Made by a program: the position numbers and the translations under genes. DNA of 64,000 bases from Echinarachnius parma (Eukaryota; Echinodermata; Echinoidea; Clypeasteroida; Echinarachniidae), in contig JBAMJV010007480.1 in assembly GCA_037951105.1 (NCBI GenBank), positions 1 through 64,000 on the forward strand. Reading direction: 5' to 3'. The notes beneath the pieces are model-generated. The model did no database searches. It was not told the DNA's origin and was given only the letters and a program-made list of their open reading frames with translations. Of the stretch, positions 1-14,220 are shown piece after piece (positions within the stretch are counted from its first letter, which is position 1; every line of letters begins with the position of its first letter).

Positions 1-330
1 ATAATTAATTAAATTTAATTTGAATTTATACTATTATTTCTTCAAGAAGCATGTCAAGAAAAGATGCAATTCTAAGCTACACCAATGCCACATTCACATT
101 TTTACTCATCTTATCTGGCTCTCTAGATTGTATTTAGTTAACGTAATCAAGATTTATTTTTTGCTGTGTTTATTTTATATCAGCATTCCTTTACATGTAA
201 AGTCTCAAGAACCAATCCTTGCAATAGGTCCCTGATTTCAATAACAAGTTTCCTGATTCTAACAGTACCTTGCTGCATTTCATCACACAGTGCTCACCTA
301 GGCTATCTGACAGATATACGATAACCCCCC

Positions 331-548
331 AGGTTTCGATCCTCGGTGATCCTCCCTGCCGATTTACAGCTCATCACTCATCACCACAGATAAGACAAGA
401 TACGACCACTCTTCGGCTAGTCTTGCTTCCAAGCCTCCAAGGTTTGAATCCTCAGTGATCCTCCCTGCCGTTTTACAGCTCATCAACTCATCACCACAGA
501 TAAGACAAGATACGACCACTCCTCGGCTAGTCTTGCTTCCAAGCCTTC
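331..548. repeat. 109-bp tandem duplication
   Basis: Two copies of about 109 bp starting AGGTTTCGATCCTCGGTGAT and AGGTTTGAATCCTCAGTGAT. The rest of 1-1430 shows only an inverted pair around 580-725 (TTGTTGTAAATGTCCATTAT and complement) and nothing gene-like. Confidence 0.8.
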
Positions 549-1429
549 CCTTATCACTTAATTTTTACTTCTGGGACCCCCGTTTAATACAAATTTTCCA
601 ATTGTTGTAAATGTCCATTATTGTAACTAGTAGATCATCAGCCAATTCACCATGCAGCATTGCAACTGTACCATGGTAGTTACAATAATTGGACACTAAC
701 AACAATTGCACAAGTTTTATGGAAACAGAGCCTTGGTCACTTCTGCCCTGACTAATATCCTGCTAGGACTGGAAGCTAGGCTACTATTGACTCTCATCAT
801 TTTTCACTAGGGAGCTATTGTTTTTTGTTTGTTTAGAACATGGATGTCAACATGCCAATGTCATGATTAAAGGACAAACAAACTAGGGCAAACCATTGGC
901 TTTTTTTTATTATCAGAGACTGAATCATTCATTTCAATGCGACTCACATTGGCAATGCACATTTGCAACTCAGTGGGCTACTCTGTGGAAAACAACAGTA
1001 AAACTAAACAGACTACATGCATACATACATGTAGATTCCCACATCAGATATTACTCCTACAATACTTCTTGATGGGCTTTCTTTAATGATACACAAAACA
1101 TGCTCAATCTCCAAAAGTATCCCCAAACCTTTCTTGTTTGAAATAAAAAGCCCCCTGACTGCATGGTGCAAAACCTTTGAGACAATAAAACTTGTCATCA
1201 TATCTCAAACCTTTCTGCATTTTATCAAAACTTGTACAGAATCTGTCTATCAATATCGAGTTACATATCATAATATACCCCATGACAGAAGATTTCTTTT
1301 TCGTTTTTACAAAAACTTTATGGAAACTTTCCATTTCCAATTGTGTTGTTTTGTTTATATTGCGTGACAACTTGAACCACTAGTCTATATCCCATGACAT
1401 ATAAACCCAGATTGCATACCTTTTACTCA

Positions 1430-1700
1430 TGAGCAAAACCCAGATATATTTTTAATGACAAATAAACACCCGATTATTATCATTTTATATCAAGTTTTGT
1501 CTCGTGAAATAGTCCAGTTGTGATGAAATCAAACATCTTTCATGTATGATTAAAACCTAGATATTTGTTTAATGACGAATAAACAACAGTTCTATTATCT
1601 TAAGTTTTGTCTAGATAGCAAATAATCCAGTTTCAATGAAAACAAGGAGCCAGATATTCATATCACCTTTTGTCTGGTGAATAATCCAGTTAAAAAAACA
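1430..1700. repeat. Degenerate tandem repeat, about 130-bp unit
   Basis: Three diverged copies containing AAACC(C/T)AGATAT, AATGACRAATAAAC and AAGTTTTGTCT. A 26-bp C tract follows further on (2116-2141). No gene is seen to 2590. Confidence 0.6.
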
Positions 1701-2589
1701 AAATATAGAGATTCAAAGATAATTACTTCAGGAACTGTCACCTCCCATACGAATGTTCCGTGTCACTCAGCGAGTACGGAACATCCAAGAACCACCCACA
1801 AACTGTCATTTTAAAAGACAAAGGCTATTGAGATTGTCATTATTGTTCAGCATCTCCATCTCAATGATTGAAATTACCATTTTTATCAGTGAAAAAAATT
1901 GTATAGGGGCTCAGGGCGATTTAGCCCTAAAAATGCCAAAGAGAGACCTCAAATAAATCTTTAAAATGCTCTGAACAAATTTCAGAGTTTTATTCTAAGG
2001 CAGACAAGATTTCAAAGTAGCCCCCCAATAATACACTTTATTTTGTTTAACCTGGTTTTTATTTGTTGTAGCACAGTTGGGCAAGTAAAAACAAATTTGT
2101 GTAATTTTAGCTCTTCCCCCCCCCCCCCCCCCCCCCCCCCCAATAAAAGAACCCTGCTCTTCGGTTTAAGCCAGTTCTCAAAATGCTGCAGGAATAAGCG
2201 TTTTAATACATTGAAAGACTGTAGCTTGAAATATAACTTCTTTTTTTTCTTCATATCTCCAGAGACACAACATAAAATGTAATAAGACCTTCTCAAGACT
2301 TGACAATTCTGTTGGTCTCATGACATTTGTCCCCACTCCCTACGAGTTTATGAAATCCCCATAGACTTTGTACACAACCCACTCGGTTCACGTGGTCAAG
2401 GGGTTAACGCATTCATGTGAGCCATGTTCCTTTGGTCCACATAGCTTCGTTCCTTTGGGTTTACGGAATAAAATAGAAGTATGGGTGGCCGAACCAAATT
2501 AACGCTCCTGAAAACATCCATACTTACATGAATGTTAGTATATTCCACTATTTTGCAGACATATATTTGTTCATACCACTAACCCAAGC

Positions 2590-2880
2590 CTCCACACAAA
2601 AATTTGTCTGCACTTGCCCGAATAGCCCATTCGGGTAAGTAAAATTATACATTTTGAAATTGTACTTGCCCCAATATAAAAATTTACTTGCCCTCTTAGT
2701 TTGAGATGAGATTCACACATGCAAAATTACATTGTTCTCTTGTAGTTGCACAATTATTTAGTTGCCCGATCGGGCAAGCAAACAAGACAAGACAAAGCAA
2801 GACAAATTTTACTTGCCCTACACCAATTTCTACTTGCCCCGGGCAAGCGGGCAAGTGCTAGTGGCGAGCCCTGACTAACC
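2590..2880. repeat. GGGCAAG dispersed repeat with TTGCCCGATCGGGCAA
   Basis: Several ACTTGCCC motifs and the palindrome TTGCCCGATCGGGCAA (2762-2777), ending GGGCAAGTGCTAGTGGCGAG. Same family as 8720-8950, 15060-15290, 18180-18520, 26345-26655, 41210-41412, 49466-49806 and 60272-60530. Confidence 0.7.
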
Positions 2881-3049
2881 CCACCCCCTGATAAGGTTAT
2901 TACAGTTAAACTTGTGTATAGCGACCACCTGACGGAAACAAGAAAAGTGGTCACTGTAGACAGGTGGTGTCTTTAGATAGGTTCCATGGTTTTACTCCTC
3001 AAGGGACCACTAATGATCATAAATACATATGAACCTCAACAATTCATTA

Positions 3050-3910
3050 TGTGACTTAGGTCCGTTTTAATGCAAGGAGGTCACATGTCTAGAACAAGGG
3101 TCAATGAACTTTGACCATGGCACTCTTAGGGTTAAAATGTATTGTACACTCTTGCCCAAAAGCTAAGAGGGGGAATACCCAAAGGTTCAATATACCTTGA
3201 CCCCCATTTATTTAGAAGTTGAACTTGCAGGCTTGATATATAAACCGAACAAAGAACCACCATAAGACAGTATACTTATAAATAGCGATAATAACAAATC
3301 TGCATTTTGCATTTGTAAGGGGAAGAACATGAGACAAAAACAGTGTCTTGAAATGTTTTCCGTCCGTGCGGTTGGCCTGCAAATAAAATTATCATAATGT
3401 ACTTGTATTGGAAGACTAGTGTATACCGCATACAAAATTAATGAATAGTTAGTTGTATGTGTGTGGTACATGTTCCAAGTATTTGAGAGTGTGTTTGTGT
3501 ATGTGTGCGTGCGCGTGAGCGTGTGTGCGCGCGCGCGTGTGTGTGTGTGTATGTGTATGCTTGTGTGTGTGCATGTGTGTTTTACTACTCTTTTTGTCCA
3601 GGGAGGTCACATGTACGGTACTAGGGGGAAACCCCCAAAGTGTCATTGAACTTTGACCCCCTTCTCGCCTAGCTTCATGAACTTGAGAATGGAGATGAAC
3701 TGAAGTAAGCAACAAAGAAACCACCATGCCTGGGCAGTGGGCACACTCAGCGGTAAAACAATCTGCTTTATGCATTCGCATGAAAAAGCGGGACAAAAAT
3801 AGCACCTTGAAATGTATTCTGTCTGGTAACGTGGGCAGAGAGAATTATCATGATGCATATGCAACAAGACATGTGTTATATATTGTGGGTTCATGTACGA
3901 GGAATGCATA
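3050..3910. repeat. Two-copy duplication flanking a GT/GC microsatellite
   Basis: About 3050-3450 and 3590-3910 share GGAGGTCACATGT, TTGAACTTTGACCCCC and CACCTTGAAATGT-type stretches. Between them (3480-3590) is a TG/CG-rich simple repeat. Open frames on both strands here are artefacts of the repeat. Confidence 0.65.
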
Positions 3911-4079
3911 ATACATGTTTTTCCTATTTGAATTAAAATGCATGCCAGCTTTCAGATGCGTGTTTGCGTGTTCACACATGTTTGTGTATTTGCACCCCTA
4001 GCGTTTGAAATTGAATGTCAATATTCTATATTCGAAGGGCATTAATTATTAAGAAAATTTCCAACAAAGCAGACACAGC

Positions 4080-5420
4080 TATGCTTCACTCAAGTTCACC
4101 CGGCATCACTGTCGACAGGTGACCTCTATAGACAGGTTCCATAGAATTATTTTCTCTGCTGGGGATCATCTTTGGTGGCCACTATATGCAAGTTTGCTGC
4201 TATAGACAGGTGGCCCAGGGCTACGACAGGTGTGACTGTATAGTACCTTCATTTGATTAAAATCACTTTCTACTCTCTCATTAGTGGGTCCTCAGGTCGT
4301 TTTGTCAATCATACATTTACAACACCTTTGAAACTACCGATCAATAGATCAGTACAGGCAGGTTGGCTGCTATAGACAGGTGGCCACTAAGACAGGCGTG
4401 TTTGTACTTGCATTTGATTATAATTACTTTCATCTGTGTTGTCAGTTTGTCGCCGGTCGTTTAGTCGGTCACACATTTCATAAACACCTTTGAAACTGCC
4501 GATCAATACGACCAACAGCAGAAGTATTCTTTGCACTAACCATTCATGATGGCTGAGTGGAACGACTGCATCTAATTCAAATCACAATCCTGCCAGTTGG
4601 TAGGTAGGTCGGATGTAAAATCTCTCAGAACATATTGATCAATAGCGCCGATCAGGGAGAATATTCTTTGCACTAGCCGTGCATATGATGTCAGTGGTGT
4701 ATAAGGTGTTCTGACTGATTGGGGGGGGGGGGGGATACATGAATTATTGGGGGGGGGGCACACTCTATGTATTTTTAAAATTTTATAAAGGATTTCCCCT
4801 TATGTTTTTTTTTTTTTTTTTGGTCAAATTAATGGGGGCATAACCCCCCCCCCCCCCTTGATGGTGCTGCATGTGGTGTGTGTGTGTGTGTGTGTACACC
4901 TGTATGTGATGAATGACTGCATTTAATTCAAATCACAAATCCTCTGTCTTGTCGTTTGAGCACTCATTGGCGGAAGACTATATATGAAGAGTGAAACAAC
5001 CCAATTCAAATCAAGTCTGTCTTATAGTCAGATTTTTATTGTGGACCAATTGGTCATTCAGTCAATAAGACATTTATAACACCTTTTGAATTATGGATCG
5101 ATAGAGCTAACCATGAATACATTTTTTAGTTTGCCATGCAAAATTACAAATTACCTATCACACTTCCCAGTCTTTTTTGTTGATATAAGGTTCAGCCATT
5201 CAAAAAGTCATTACTTGTGGGGAAAAAGCTTGGAAATTATGGATCGATAGCTCCTATACCGTCTATATGAAACTGTCTTTGCACTTGACATAGACGTACA
5301 CAACCATACTATTGCAGCCTCAATTATTATGCATAAATTCCTCCTCTTACTCTCCCAGTCAGTTTCTTGTACGGTCATTTGGTTTGTTGTAAATACAAAG
5401 TCTTCATATTATGAATCATA
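4080..5420. repeat. Degenerate tandem region with G/C tracts
   Basis: Recurring AACACCTTTGAAACT, CCGATCAATA, TTCTTTGCACTA and AATTCAAATCACAA motifs at intervals of about 150-300 bp. Poly-G (about 4720, 4750), poly-C (about 4845) and a TG run (about 4875) interrupt it. CTATAGACAGGTGGCC motifs link its start to a Tc1-like MITE. Confidence 0.5.
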
Positions 5421-5698
5421 TGTGACTGGATATAGCAAAACCCTGCACTTGTAAGTAAAAATAAATATTTCTGATTTTCAAGCCAAATTTAAAAGAGCCT
5501 GAACACAAGCTTTCATTAGATGCCTTCTTTTAAAACATCGGACAAGAATTGGCAAAGATATGATCGTTTCAATTTTTTATAAACATACGTCTTTTTATTA
5601 TACACACATTACAGTGTATGTTGAACTTAAAATTGCCATTTCTTCCAAACATGAATTATCGACAAGTGCAAGGTTTTGCTATATTATATCCAGTCACA
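5421..5698. mobile_element. MITE family D
   Basis: Ends TGTGACTGGATATAGCAAAA and GCTATATTATATCCAGTCACA; see 56032-56284 and 58919-59067. Confidence 0.75.
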
Positions 5699-6409
5699 TT
5701 ATAATAACTCAAAGGATGAAATTTCTTTCTTTGCGCTACATGTATTTAACCATGCATGTGTTGTTTTTGTATCAAAAAAATAATAATAATGTAAGTAGTT
5801 GCTTGGATGTGGAGGTGCATTGGAAAAATGAGTCGCAAGGGATGTGACAAGCATGGATGAAAGAATTTTGTGACGTAAAAAGGGGGAAAAACGAAATGCA
5901 TCGAGACAAATTTGTGTACTTTTGTGTTTGTGCATGCTGGAGGGGTAGAAATCAATCTTGGGGAAAATTTTCCATATTTTCGAGCCGGCTGTTTTTTTAA
6001 TGAAAAAAATATATGAACTTTTCTGCTCCTTGTTCATGAGCAAATGCTTACAGTTGGCCGAAGTGCAAATTGTAATGAACTTGCCAGCCTAAAATGTCAA
6101 CTAACCCCCCAAAATTAATTACTAAAATAATTGATACTGCACTCTTTTTTCTTACAAAGTAATACCATTAATATACAAAAACAAATGGATCAATTTCAAG
6201 TTCATTTCTTAATATGGAAAATGGAATAGATCACAACAGGCCTACTATTAACACATTCAGGACTGGTCCCCAAAATACACTGGCTGGGGTCTATGGAGAA
6301 TGCATGTTATACAACAATCAAATTGTCTTCCAAGGGTTAATAAATGCATCAACGGATCAAGCAATGTACGAGCCAGCCTCTTGTTCGATTACGTGAATCA
6401 ATAAAGGTT

Positions 6410-6650
6410 GCGCATCAATATGACACCGTCCCGTCACATATGGTTATATGCACAACAAGCGACACACATCGATATAATACCATCATTTTTTTTTAGAAAC
6501 ACGTTGACGGAACCTCCGTACATCAATATAACACCACCCCCTATACATCGTAACAGACTTGGGAGAAGCTATGCATCAATATAATACCGTCCCATCAGAC
6601 GACAATATATGCTGGATATTCCCCGCACATCGATATCACACCGTCGGCGT
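6410..6650. repeat. CATCAATATAATACCGTCCC minisatellite
   Basis: Five imperfect CATC(A/G)ATATAA(T/C)ACC(G/A) motifs at about 50-60 bp spacing. From 6800 to 10600 I see AT-rich sequence without a supported gene, apart from a GGGCAAG repeat trace (8720-8950) and a GGACCGAGACCGA repeat (9150-9290). Confidence 0.6.
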
Positions 6651-9600
6651 CCCGTTACCTTGTAACGCGCTCTACTTGTTCAAGGCGATGCGCTCGCACC
6701 GATCTATTGCACCAAGGTGTTGCTTCACGCTGCGACAGCGTTGTATTAACAAACTCGTATCGCGAAGCAACTAGGCTTCTTGGCTCGTTCCATTGTGCCT
6801 TTATAGGGTGAAAAGGTCAGAGGGACAACAGAATATGGCAACTCAATGTTATACTTGTAGTACTAGTAGGTGTATCAAAATTATATTTTGTTGAAGTGCA
6901 TTATTTTGTGTGTGTATTATACTCATTTTCACAATAATTTTGTCCTCATATCAAAATAGTATTTTCATATTCATAACGATTGAAAACTCCAGCTTCATTA
7001 TTGATGATAATATCTTCATTCACATATAATGACCATTTCCACACATATCAAATTCTAAGGAATCAAAACCTTGACCTTTTTCTTCCCCCACAGAAAGGGA
7101 ATTGAATGAGGTATATATGATTATGGAAATATGCCAATATTGAGAAATTTGCAGACTTTGTATTGAAAATGTTCATCTCGTAGAATACACTGACTTAGAA
7201 TGGGCAATAAAATTCTGCTTTCACACCTTTGGCCATTGCAATACAAGGTACACACACACCTAGTTGTTGTTTTTCTTTAAAATTTATCAAATAGATGCAA
7301 ATTGAAGTTTATCTATTCGAAAGATTCTATATATCACAAAAATAAAAAATTCTTATTTAGAAACTTTTAAAAACAAATTGATATCATATATATTTTTGTC
7401 CTTCATTGTCCTTCATTTTGTTCTTCATAAACAAAAAATTAAATCACAATCTGATTCTGATAAAAATACAAATACAAATATATTTCTCGTTCAAATATTC
7501 CTAGTTGTACATCAATCAATAAAGCTGTTATGGGCTCAATGTGTAATATGATTCTGTCATTAACTCAATGTGAAAAGAACTTTTCAGCAAACAATTAAAA
7601 CAATTTTGCAGCAATTCATGGTCAATTTCATGTGTTTCATCCGTCTACACTCTAAATAACAAATTGGGAAGCTGTGTCAATATTGAGGCAATATACACAT
7701 TGATAGAATACCAAATATTGCAATTTATATTTCTATATACTGTAATTATGTTGTATAGATGAGTCAAATATATCACATTATGTCTATTATTTAATTGAAA
7801 TATGCTATTAAAACACAGATATTGATCTTCTAGACACTGACAATTCCTTCAATGAAATTTAATTACATGTAACCCAATATAAAACTGTCTACAGGCTCAA
7901 TATTTCTTAAACTCAATTACATTTGACATTAACCCGCTGTGGACTGTTTCTGAAAATACTCTGGTTGATATTACATAAATGCGTTGATATTGTTTCAATA
8001 AGTCCATGAATTTATATTACGATACATAATTTAATTCAGTATATAAGAAGTTATAAGAAACAGCTGTTAAATATATTAATTACATAATTCATAATTAGGC
8101 ATTCAACACCATGGAATGGTGCATATTGTATGTATACATGTACAACGGTATGTATGGGAAAACCTTGAATTTCGGAAGTCAGTACAGTTTGTAAAACCAG
8201 AATGCATATTATATTTATTAATTTGATTTCAATTCCAGATTAAACAAACAAGTACTGCACAAATTTCCCCAATTACATTAATAGTGCCGATTGAGAAAAT
8301 TGCTCATAATTTCTAATTATCACGCTGCCTCTGGTGTTTAATGTATATCCCCCAATAATGTATGCGACCCCTAGGCAAATTCTGTAATTGAAAATACATC
8401 GCTACACTAATTTGCGAACATGCAACTGCGGAGACGGGGTAAATTACGACTAATATGCCGTTGATTTGATCAACATAATTACACTCTCGCTCCAAAGAGA
8501 ACAAGAATATTGTGCGCTGCGCAACGGAGGCACGTTTTATAGAGAAGTGCAGTAACTAATGACATACAAATCACATAATGGCGTTAGAATTAAACATAGA
8601 TGAGCTGCAATAACAGGGACTGTAATATGCTGTGCGCACTGCAGCGTTGATCAGGAATGCTCAGCCTTATACAACGAGCCTCCACACTCAATTTTGTCTC
8701 TTACTGGCCTGTCTGAGCAAGTTAAATCATGAATTTGCACACTTTACTCGGCCAAACAGATTGTTTACTTACCCCAAACCAATGCAAAATATAATATCCT
8801 GCTTGCTTCTAGATGAGATATACTTTTAAGTATTTTTTCTCTTGTAGTCAGGTGATCAGGCAACCAAACTAGATGATTTTAAATTGGTTAATTACTCAAC
8901 ATCAATTGATTCTTGCCCCAGGCAATCTGGCAAGGGCTAGTATCAAGCCCTGCATACAAGTACATCTCACTCAAACCTTGATCAAAATTGGTTTTAGTAT
9001 ATGGATGAGTCTTGACATGAAGGAATATAAGATTCTCTTAATCTGTTATTCTTGGTTTGATAATCTACATGTAGTTGCCTGTTGCATGTAGTTATCATTG
9101 AACCCAGGGCTAATAGATGGTACACAAAGTTGCAATTTTCTTCATCATCTACAGGCCCGTAGCCAGGATTTTTCAAGGGAGGGGGGGTGTAATTTACCAA
9201 AATGGGACCGAGACCGAATGTGGCTGAGACCGAGACGACTGGTTGAGGAGTAGTGTAAGGGGGGGCGGGGTGGGGGTTCGTCAACAAGTGGACCTTTGAT
9301 CTTCTAAGCATCTATTAACCCTTTTTTGTATTACCTCCCCGGGGTTGGACAAATGTAGTAGGGAACAGGTTAGATTTGACATTCCTATCAACAGGCATGC
9401 TTGGGAAAAACTGTAAAACAAAAGCAGTACATGTATCATATATGTCCATTGATAAAATACAGGTAAATTAAATACAGAAGCACCAGACAATGGAAATTTC
9501 ATCTAATTAATTCAGACAGCAAGACAATTTCATATTTTCATTAGAGACAATATTCTCCTTCAAATGTCAATTCTTGAGGGAAATTGATGTACATGTAATA

Positions 9601-10604
9601 ATGCGTGCTTCTCTCTTCTCGCTACTAACAAAAATGACAGTTTCCAGACAATTGGGAAGAGAACATTTGATACGGCTCTAGAGGAATTTCCCCCTCCTGT
9701 CAAGTTGAAAAGTACATTCCCTTCTTTACATCTATTTACTGTTCTATTGAACTTTTTCATTTTCAATTACATCATAGCTTTTTCTCAATTCAGCATACAC
9801 ATAAAGAAATTATTTATAAAATAATTATAATATATTTGCAGACATATCCAGACTCAAAGGGGAGATTTTGGTTGAATGAAGATCCATGGCAAAGTATATC
9901 TAGCATACAAGCTCAAACATAATCTGGTCGGCAGGGATCACTGGATAATTCATGTTGTATACCAGAATCAAATTGTCTGCAATGGCTGGCATTGACAAAA
10001 GCGGTTAAGCCTCAAACATTTATGTTCAAAATGCCTAAACTTTAAGAAGCAGTTCATGTTCATTCATCTCTCATTTATAGAATAAGAATAGGAAACTATC
10101 CGTTGAAACAAGTTTTTACAAATTACAAATTATGTTGTAAAATTGATTAAATCAAGAAGTTACAAATATGTTTATGGGAGGAAGTGTGTATCACCAAATG
10201 GCTACACTTGCTTACATGCCATAGAAATACAAATTGCTAAACAAATATTTAAGATAAAGCAAAAATATGTCCATGTGTAATGCATTAATGTAAATATTCA
10301 CAAAAGATCATTCAATACAGTAAACAAACTCTTCTACCAGCCAAAGGTAAATAAATAAAACGTTGATCTACAGTCACTTTTTGCAAATGAAGATTAAGTG
10401 CAATATAAGATGACCCATTTATACGTGTACATGTACATGATATACAGTCATAACCAGAGAGAAAAATGTACCCCTCAGTCCCATGTGCCTCTTTCTGTGT
10501 AAGCAACCCGATATCCCACAAGTGACAGATAGCACGGTTTAACCAGGCTAAGATATGCAGTTCTGGAAGACGGCAGTCGGTTTTATATGGCAATTAGCAT
10601 ATAA

Positions 10605-10890
10605 TCTCGAGAAAGTAAAGGGCACTAAAGTCACTTTTGTCATTTCAGAGACAATCATGTTTAAAGTTTTGGAGCCTTCTAGAAACCCAATATAGCTGTG
10701 TTTTAATTTTGTTTGAATATTCCCAAAATTAGAAATAATAATTTTATCAGAAAATTTCACATCACTTAAAGAAGACTCTGACCTACAAGATGGTATGCAA
10801 GAACTCTTTTAAAACCAAAATAGACATAACGCCCTTCCCACTCTCATCCGACGTTATTATGCGTTGAGTGGTGATAGGGCGTTAAAAGCC
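10605..10890. repeat. Dispersed repeat shared with 24850-25110
   Basis: Both copies carry AAAGGGC(A/G)CTAA near one end and GATGGTATGC followed by an ACGCCC(TT) stretch near the other. No coding potential is seen. Confidence 0.5.
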
Positions 10891-11089
10891 GACTCTGAGA
10901 CCTAACATGGTTTTTATGGGGAGATTTAGAGACCTTTTGCTACTCAAATTACAGCTAAATATTCAGTTTGAAGTGAACCTGACTGTTCGAAGACGGGAAA
11001 GCCCACTTGAGCTCAGGAATCTGCGAGAGGACAGATGAAAAACGATCCGCGAAAAAAACACCAATGGTACATGTAGATTGCTTGGCAAT

Positions 11090-11735
11090 TTGGTCCACTT
11101 TCAACTGTTAAGTGTAAGGGGTCTAGAGAGGGGTAACAGGTGACTGTGTACCCTCCTCTTGATTGGTGTGGGGAATTAAGAGGGGGTAGGATTTTGTTAA
11201 TAGTGGATTGATAGAAAGCGATCAGAGAACATCAGATAGTGGATTACTTCTGTCCACTTCTAACTGTGAGGGGATATGGAGAGGGGTAAATGGTTGTATG
11301 CTCTTCTCTTCATTGGCGTGAGGGATTAAAAGGGGGTAGGATTTTGCTAGTGGATTGGTAGGAAGCCATCAGAGAAAGTCAGCTATACTGGATTACTTAG
11401 TCATTCTATCTACTTTCAACTGTGAGGGGTTGTGGAGAGGGGTAAATGGTTGTATGCTCTTCTCTTGATCGGCGTGAGGGATTAAAAGGGGGTAGGATTT
11501 TGCTAGTGGATTGGTAGGAAGCCATCAAAGAAAATCAGCTTTACTGGATTACTTAGTCATTCGGTCCACTTCTAACTGTGAGGGGTTACGGAGAGGGGGA
11601 ATGAGATGTTGGGGATATAGAGTAGGATTTTTTTTATTGCGTTGATAGAAAGCCATCAGAGAAAATCAGCTATACCGGATTACTTAGTCGTACAGTTCAC
11701 TTCTAACTGTGAGGGGGTAGAGAGGGGTGCAACTT
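11090..11735. repeat. About 150-bp tandem repeat, four to five units
   Basis: Units contain CTAACTGTGAGGGG, GAGAGGGGTAAATGG, AGGGGGTAGGATTTTG and AGCCATCAGAGAAAATCAGC. A 152-codon frame starts inside and runs on to 12100; it lacks any recognisable motif. Confidence 0.85.
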
Positions 11736-12589
11736 GGATAGCCAAGCATTTCGGTCCTCATGTAAAAGTGATGGATGAGCTGGGTGTTCAAACAGGTTTT
11801 TGGTTTTCTGAACAGTTTGGAGGTAAAGAGATAGGACCACTCAGCAGTAGGGTCTCCTCCGTCTTACTTTTTATGGTAAAGAGGGGGTTCAACCAGGTAT
11901 TTTATCTGTCTGATTCTCTAGAAGAGTGGGGCTGTATGAAGAGGTCTCAGATAGCTCGGCAACTTAGATCTCCATTTTACTCTTCATCAAGGGCTCAACG
12001 AACTTCACCCTCAAGACAGTTGACCCATTGCCTGTATGATGCTTGTGGGCACTGCATTAACTTTATGGGGAATGTGAGATCAACAAAGATAACAGGTTAA
12101 GAAATTGTGAAAAGGACCTGACATCATGAGCGTCTCTTAAGGAATTGAGATAGGTGGCATGACCACCTGTGCCCCCTTTACCTTAAGGATTTGAATTGGA
12201 AGTGGAATCCAATGATGGGAGGATGTGGTAGATGCATTTGGATTTAGGGGTATCAGCGGGTATCAGGGGGTATTAAAGGTAGGAAGATGATGATGGGGGA
12301 CAACAAAGGGGGGGGAGGGGATGATAAATGAAACAGGAAAGTTTATCTATGTTCTCATTACTTTGTTCCTTTTAAACAAGTACAATTAATTGTTCTTGCT
12401 GAACTTCATTATTCTGCCACATACTTCTAGCATTCCTGTCAAAGTGCCACTATCCATTTATTCCCCATGCTCAATTATATTTGACATAAAGTCATCACAT
12501 GCATAGCACAAATGTGTAAATTCAGCTGCCCCAGTCTATATGTACAATCCATAAGACACTTCCTTTTTTTGATGAAAATTTAGTCATTC

Positions 12590-14220
12590 AGTGACAATTT
12601 TCCGCTGTTAGAACAGTGTGCAACATAGATACCGGTCATCATATCTTAGCTCTGTGTATCATTAGCTGCCCTTGTGCACACAGAATGCGAGAACTTTCTC
12701 CTTTAGATATGAAACAACTGCCACTCAAAAGAGTCATAAATTGTTATGGATGTCAAATAAAATGGCCCAAATGACACTTTGATAAGTATTACTGCAAATA
12801 AAGAATTGAATTCCTTTACTCTGAATCCATTTCCATCCTGAAATTTGATAAAATGTCTACAAGACTGATATATTTTTGTGCTTTTTCAACAATGTGTATT
12901 CCACAAAAATGGTGGGAAAAAGATGGAAAAAGTGCTAATCTTCCCATAGAAACGGTATCGAAATGAAGTGTGCAACATCATTTCTGCATATAGATACAGG
13001 TCATCATAACTTTGCTCTGAGTTTAATCAGATGCCCCTGTGCAAACAGTCTTCCCCTTTAGAGATGAAATAACTGCCACTCAAAAGTGTAATCAAATGTC
13101 ATGGATGTCAAATAGAAGGGCAAAATGACACTCTGAGTAAGTCAAAATTAAAATTGAATTCCCTTACACCAGATTAATTTCTGTCCTGAAATTCCATAAC
13201 ATGTCTAAAATGGTGGGAAAAGGATGGAAAAAAGTGATAATTTTCCCATAGAAACGGTGTACAAAATGAAGAGAAAATATCGTCATAAAAACAGTGTGCG
13301 ACTTCATTTCAGAATATAGATACAGGTCATCATAACTTTGCTAGAGACATCAGCTGCCCTTGTGCACACAGAATGCAAGAACTTTCTCCATTAGATATGA
13401 AATAACTGACACTCAAGAGAGTCATAAAATTTCATGGATGTCAAATAGAAGGGCAAAATGACACTATGAATGAGGTAAAATTAAAATTGAACATCTTTTC
13501 ATCCGACAAATTTCTGTCCTGAAATTCCATAAAATGTCTAAAAGGCTAATATATATTTGTGTTGTCAACATTGTTTATTCCACAAAACTGGTGGGAAAAA
13601 GATGGAAATAAAAGTGATAAATTTCCCATAGAAACGGTTCGCAAAATGAAGTGAAAATATCCTCATAAAAACAGTGTGTGACTTCATATCGGAATATAGA
13701 TACAGGTCATCATAACTTTGCTCTGAGTTTAATCAGATGCCCCAGTGCAAACAGTCTTCCCCTTTAGAGATGAAATAACTGACACTCAAAAGTGTAATCA
13801 AATGTCATGGATGTCAAATAAAAGGGCAAAATGACACTCTGAGTAAGTCAAAATTAAAATTGAATTCCCTTACACCAGATTAATTTCTGTCCTGAAATTC
13901 CATAACATGTCTAAAATGGTGGGAAAAGGATGATAATTTTCCCATAGAAACGGTGTACAAAATGAAGAGAAAATATCGTCATAAAAACAGTGTGTGACTT
14001 TATCGGAATATATACAACTATAGATACAGGTCATCATAACTTTGCTCATGTGTATAATCAGATGCCCCTGTACAAACAGTCTTCCCCTTTAGAGATGAAA
14101 TAACTGACACTCAAAAGTGTAATAAAGTGTCATGGGTGTCAAATAAAAATGGCAAAATGACATTTAGACAATTAGATTATAATTCCTTTACATCAAATCA
14201 ATTTCTATCCTGAAATTCAA
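12590..14220. repeat. About 350-bp tandem repeat, five units
   Basis: Units start near GATACAGGTCATCATAACTT (about 12630, 12990, 13318, 13698, 14023). They share TAGAGATGAAATAACTGACA, GGATGTCAAATA, GTGGGAAAA(A/G)GATGG and CCCATAGAAACGGT. Spacing varies from 315 to 380 bp through internal deletions. Confidence 0.85.

Noticed and set aside
11642-12100. 152-codon open frame
   Set aside because: It begins inside a tandem repeat unit and has no recognisable domain, splice partner or conserved motif. The length is possible by chance in a 64-kb window.
12590-14220. CRISPR-like regular repeats
   Set aside because: Units are about 350 bp and diverged without unique spacers, and the genome is eukaryotic.
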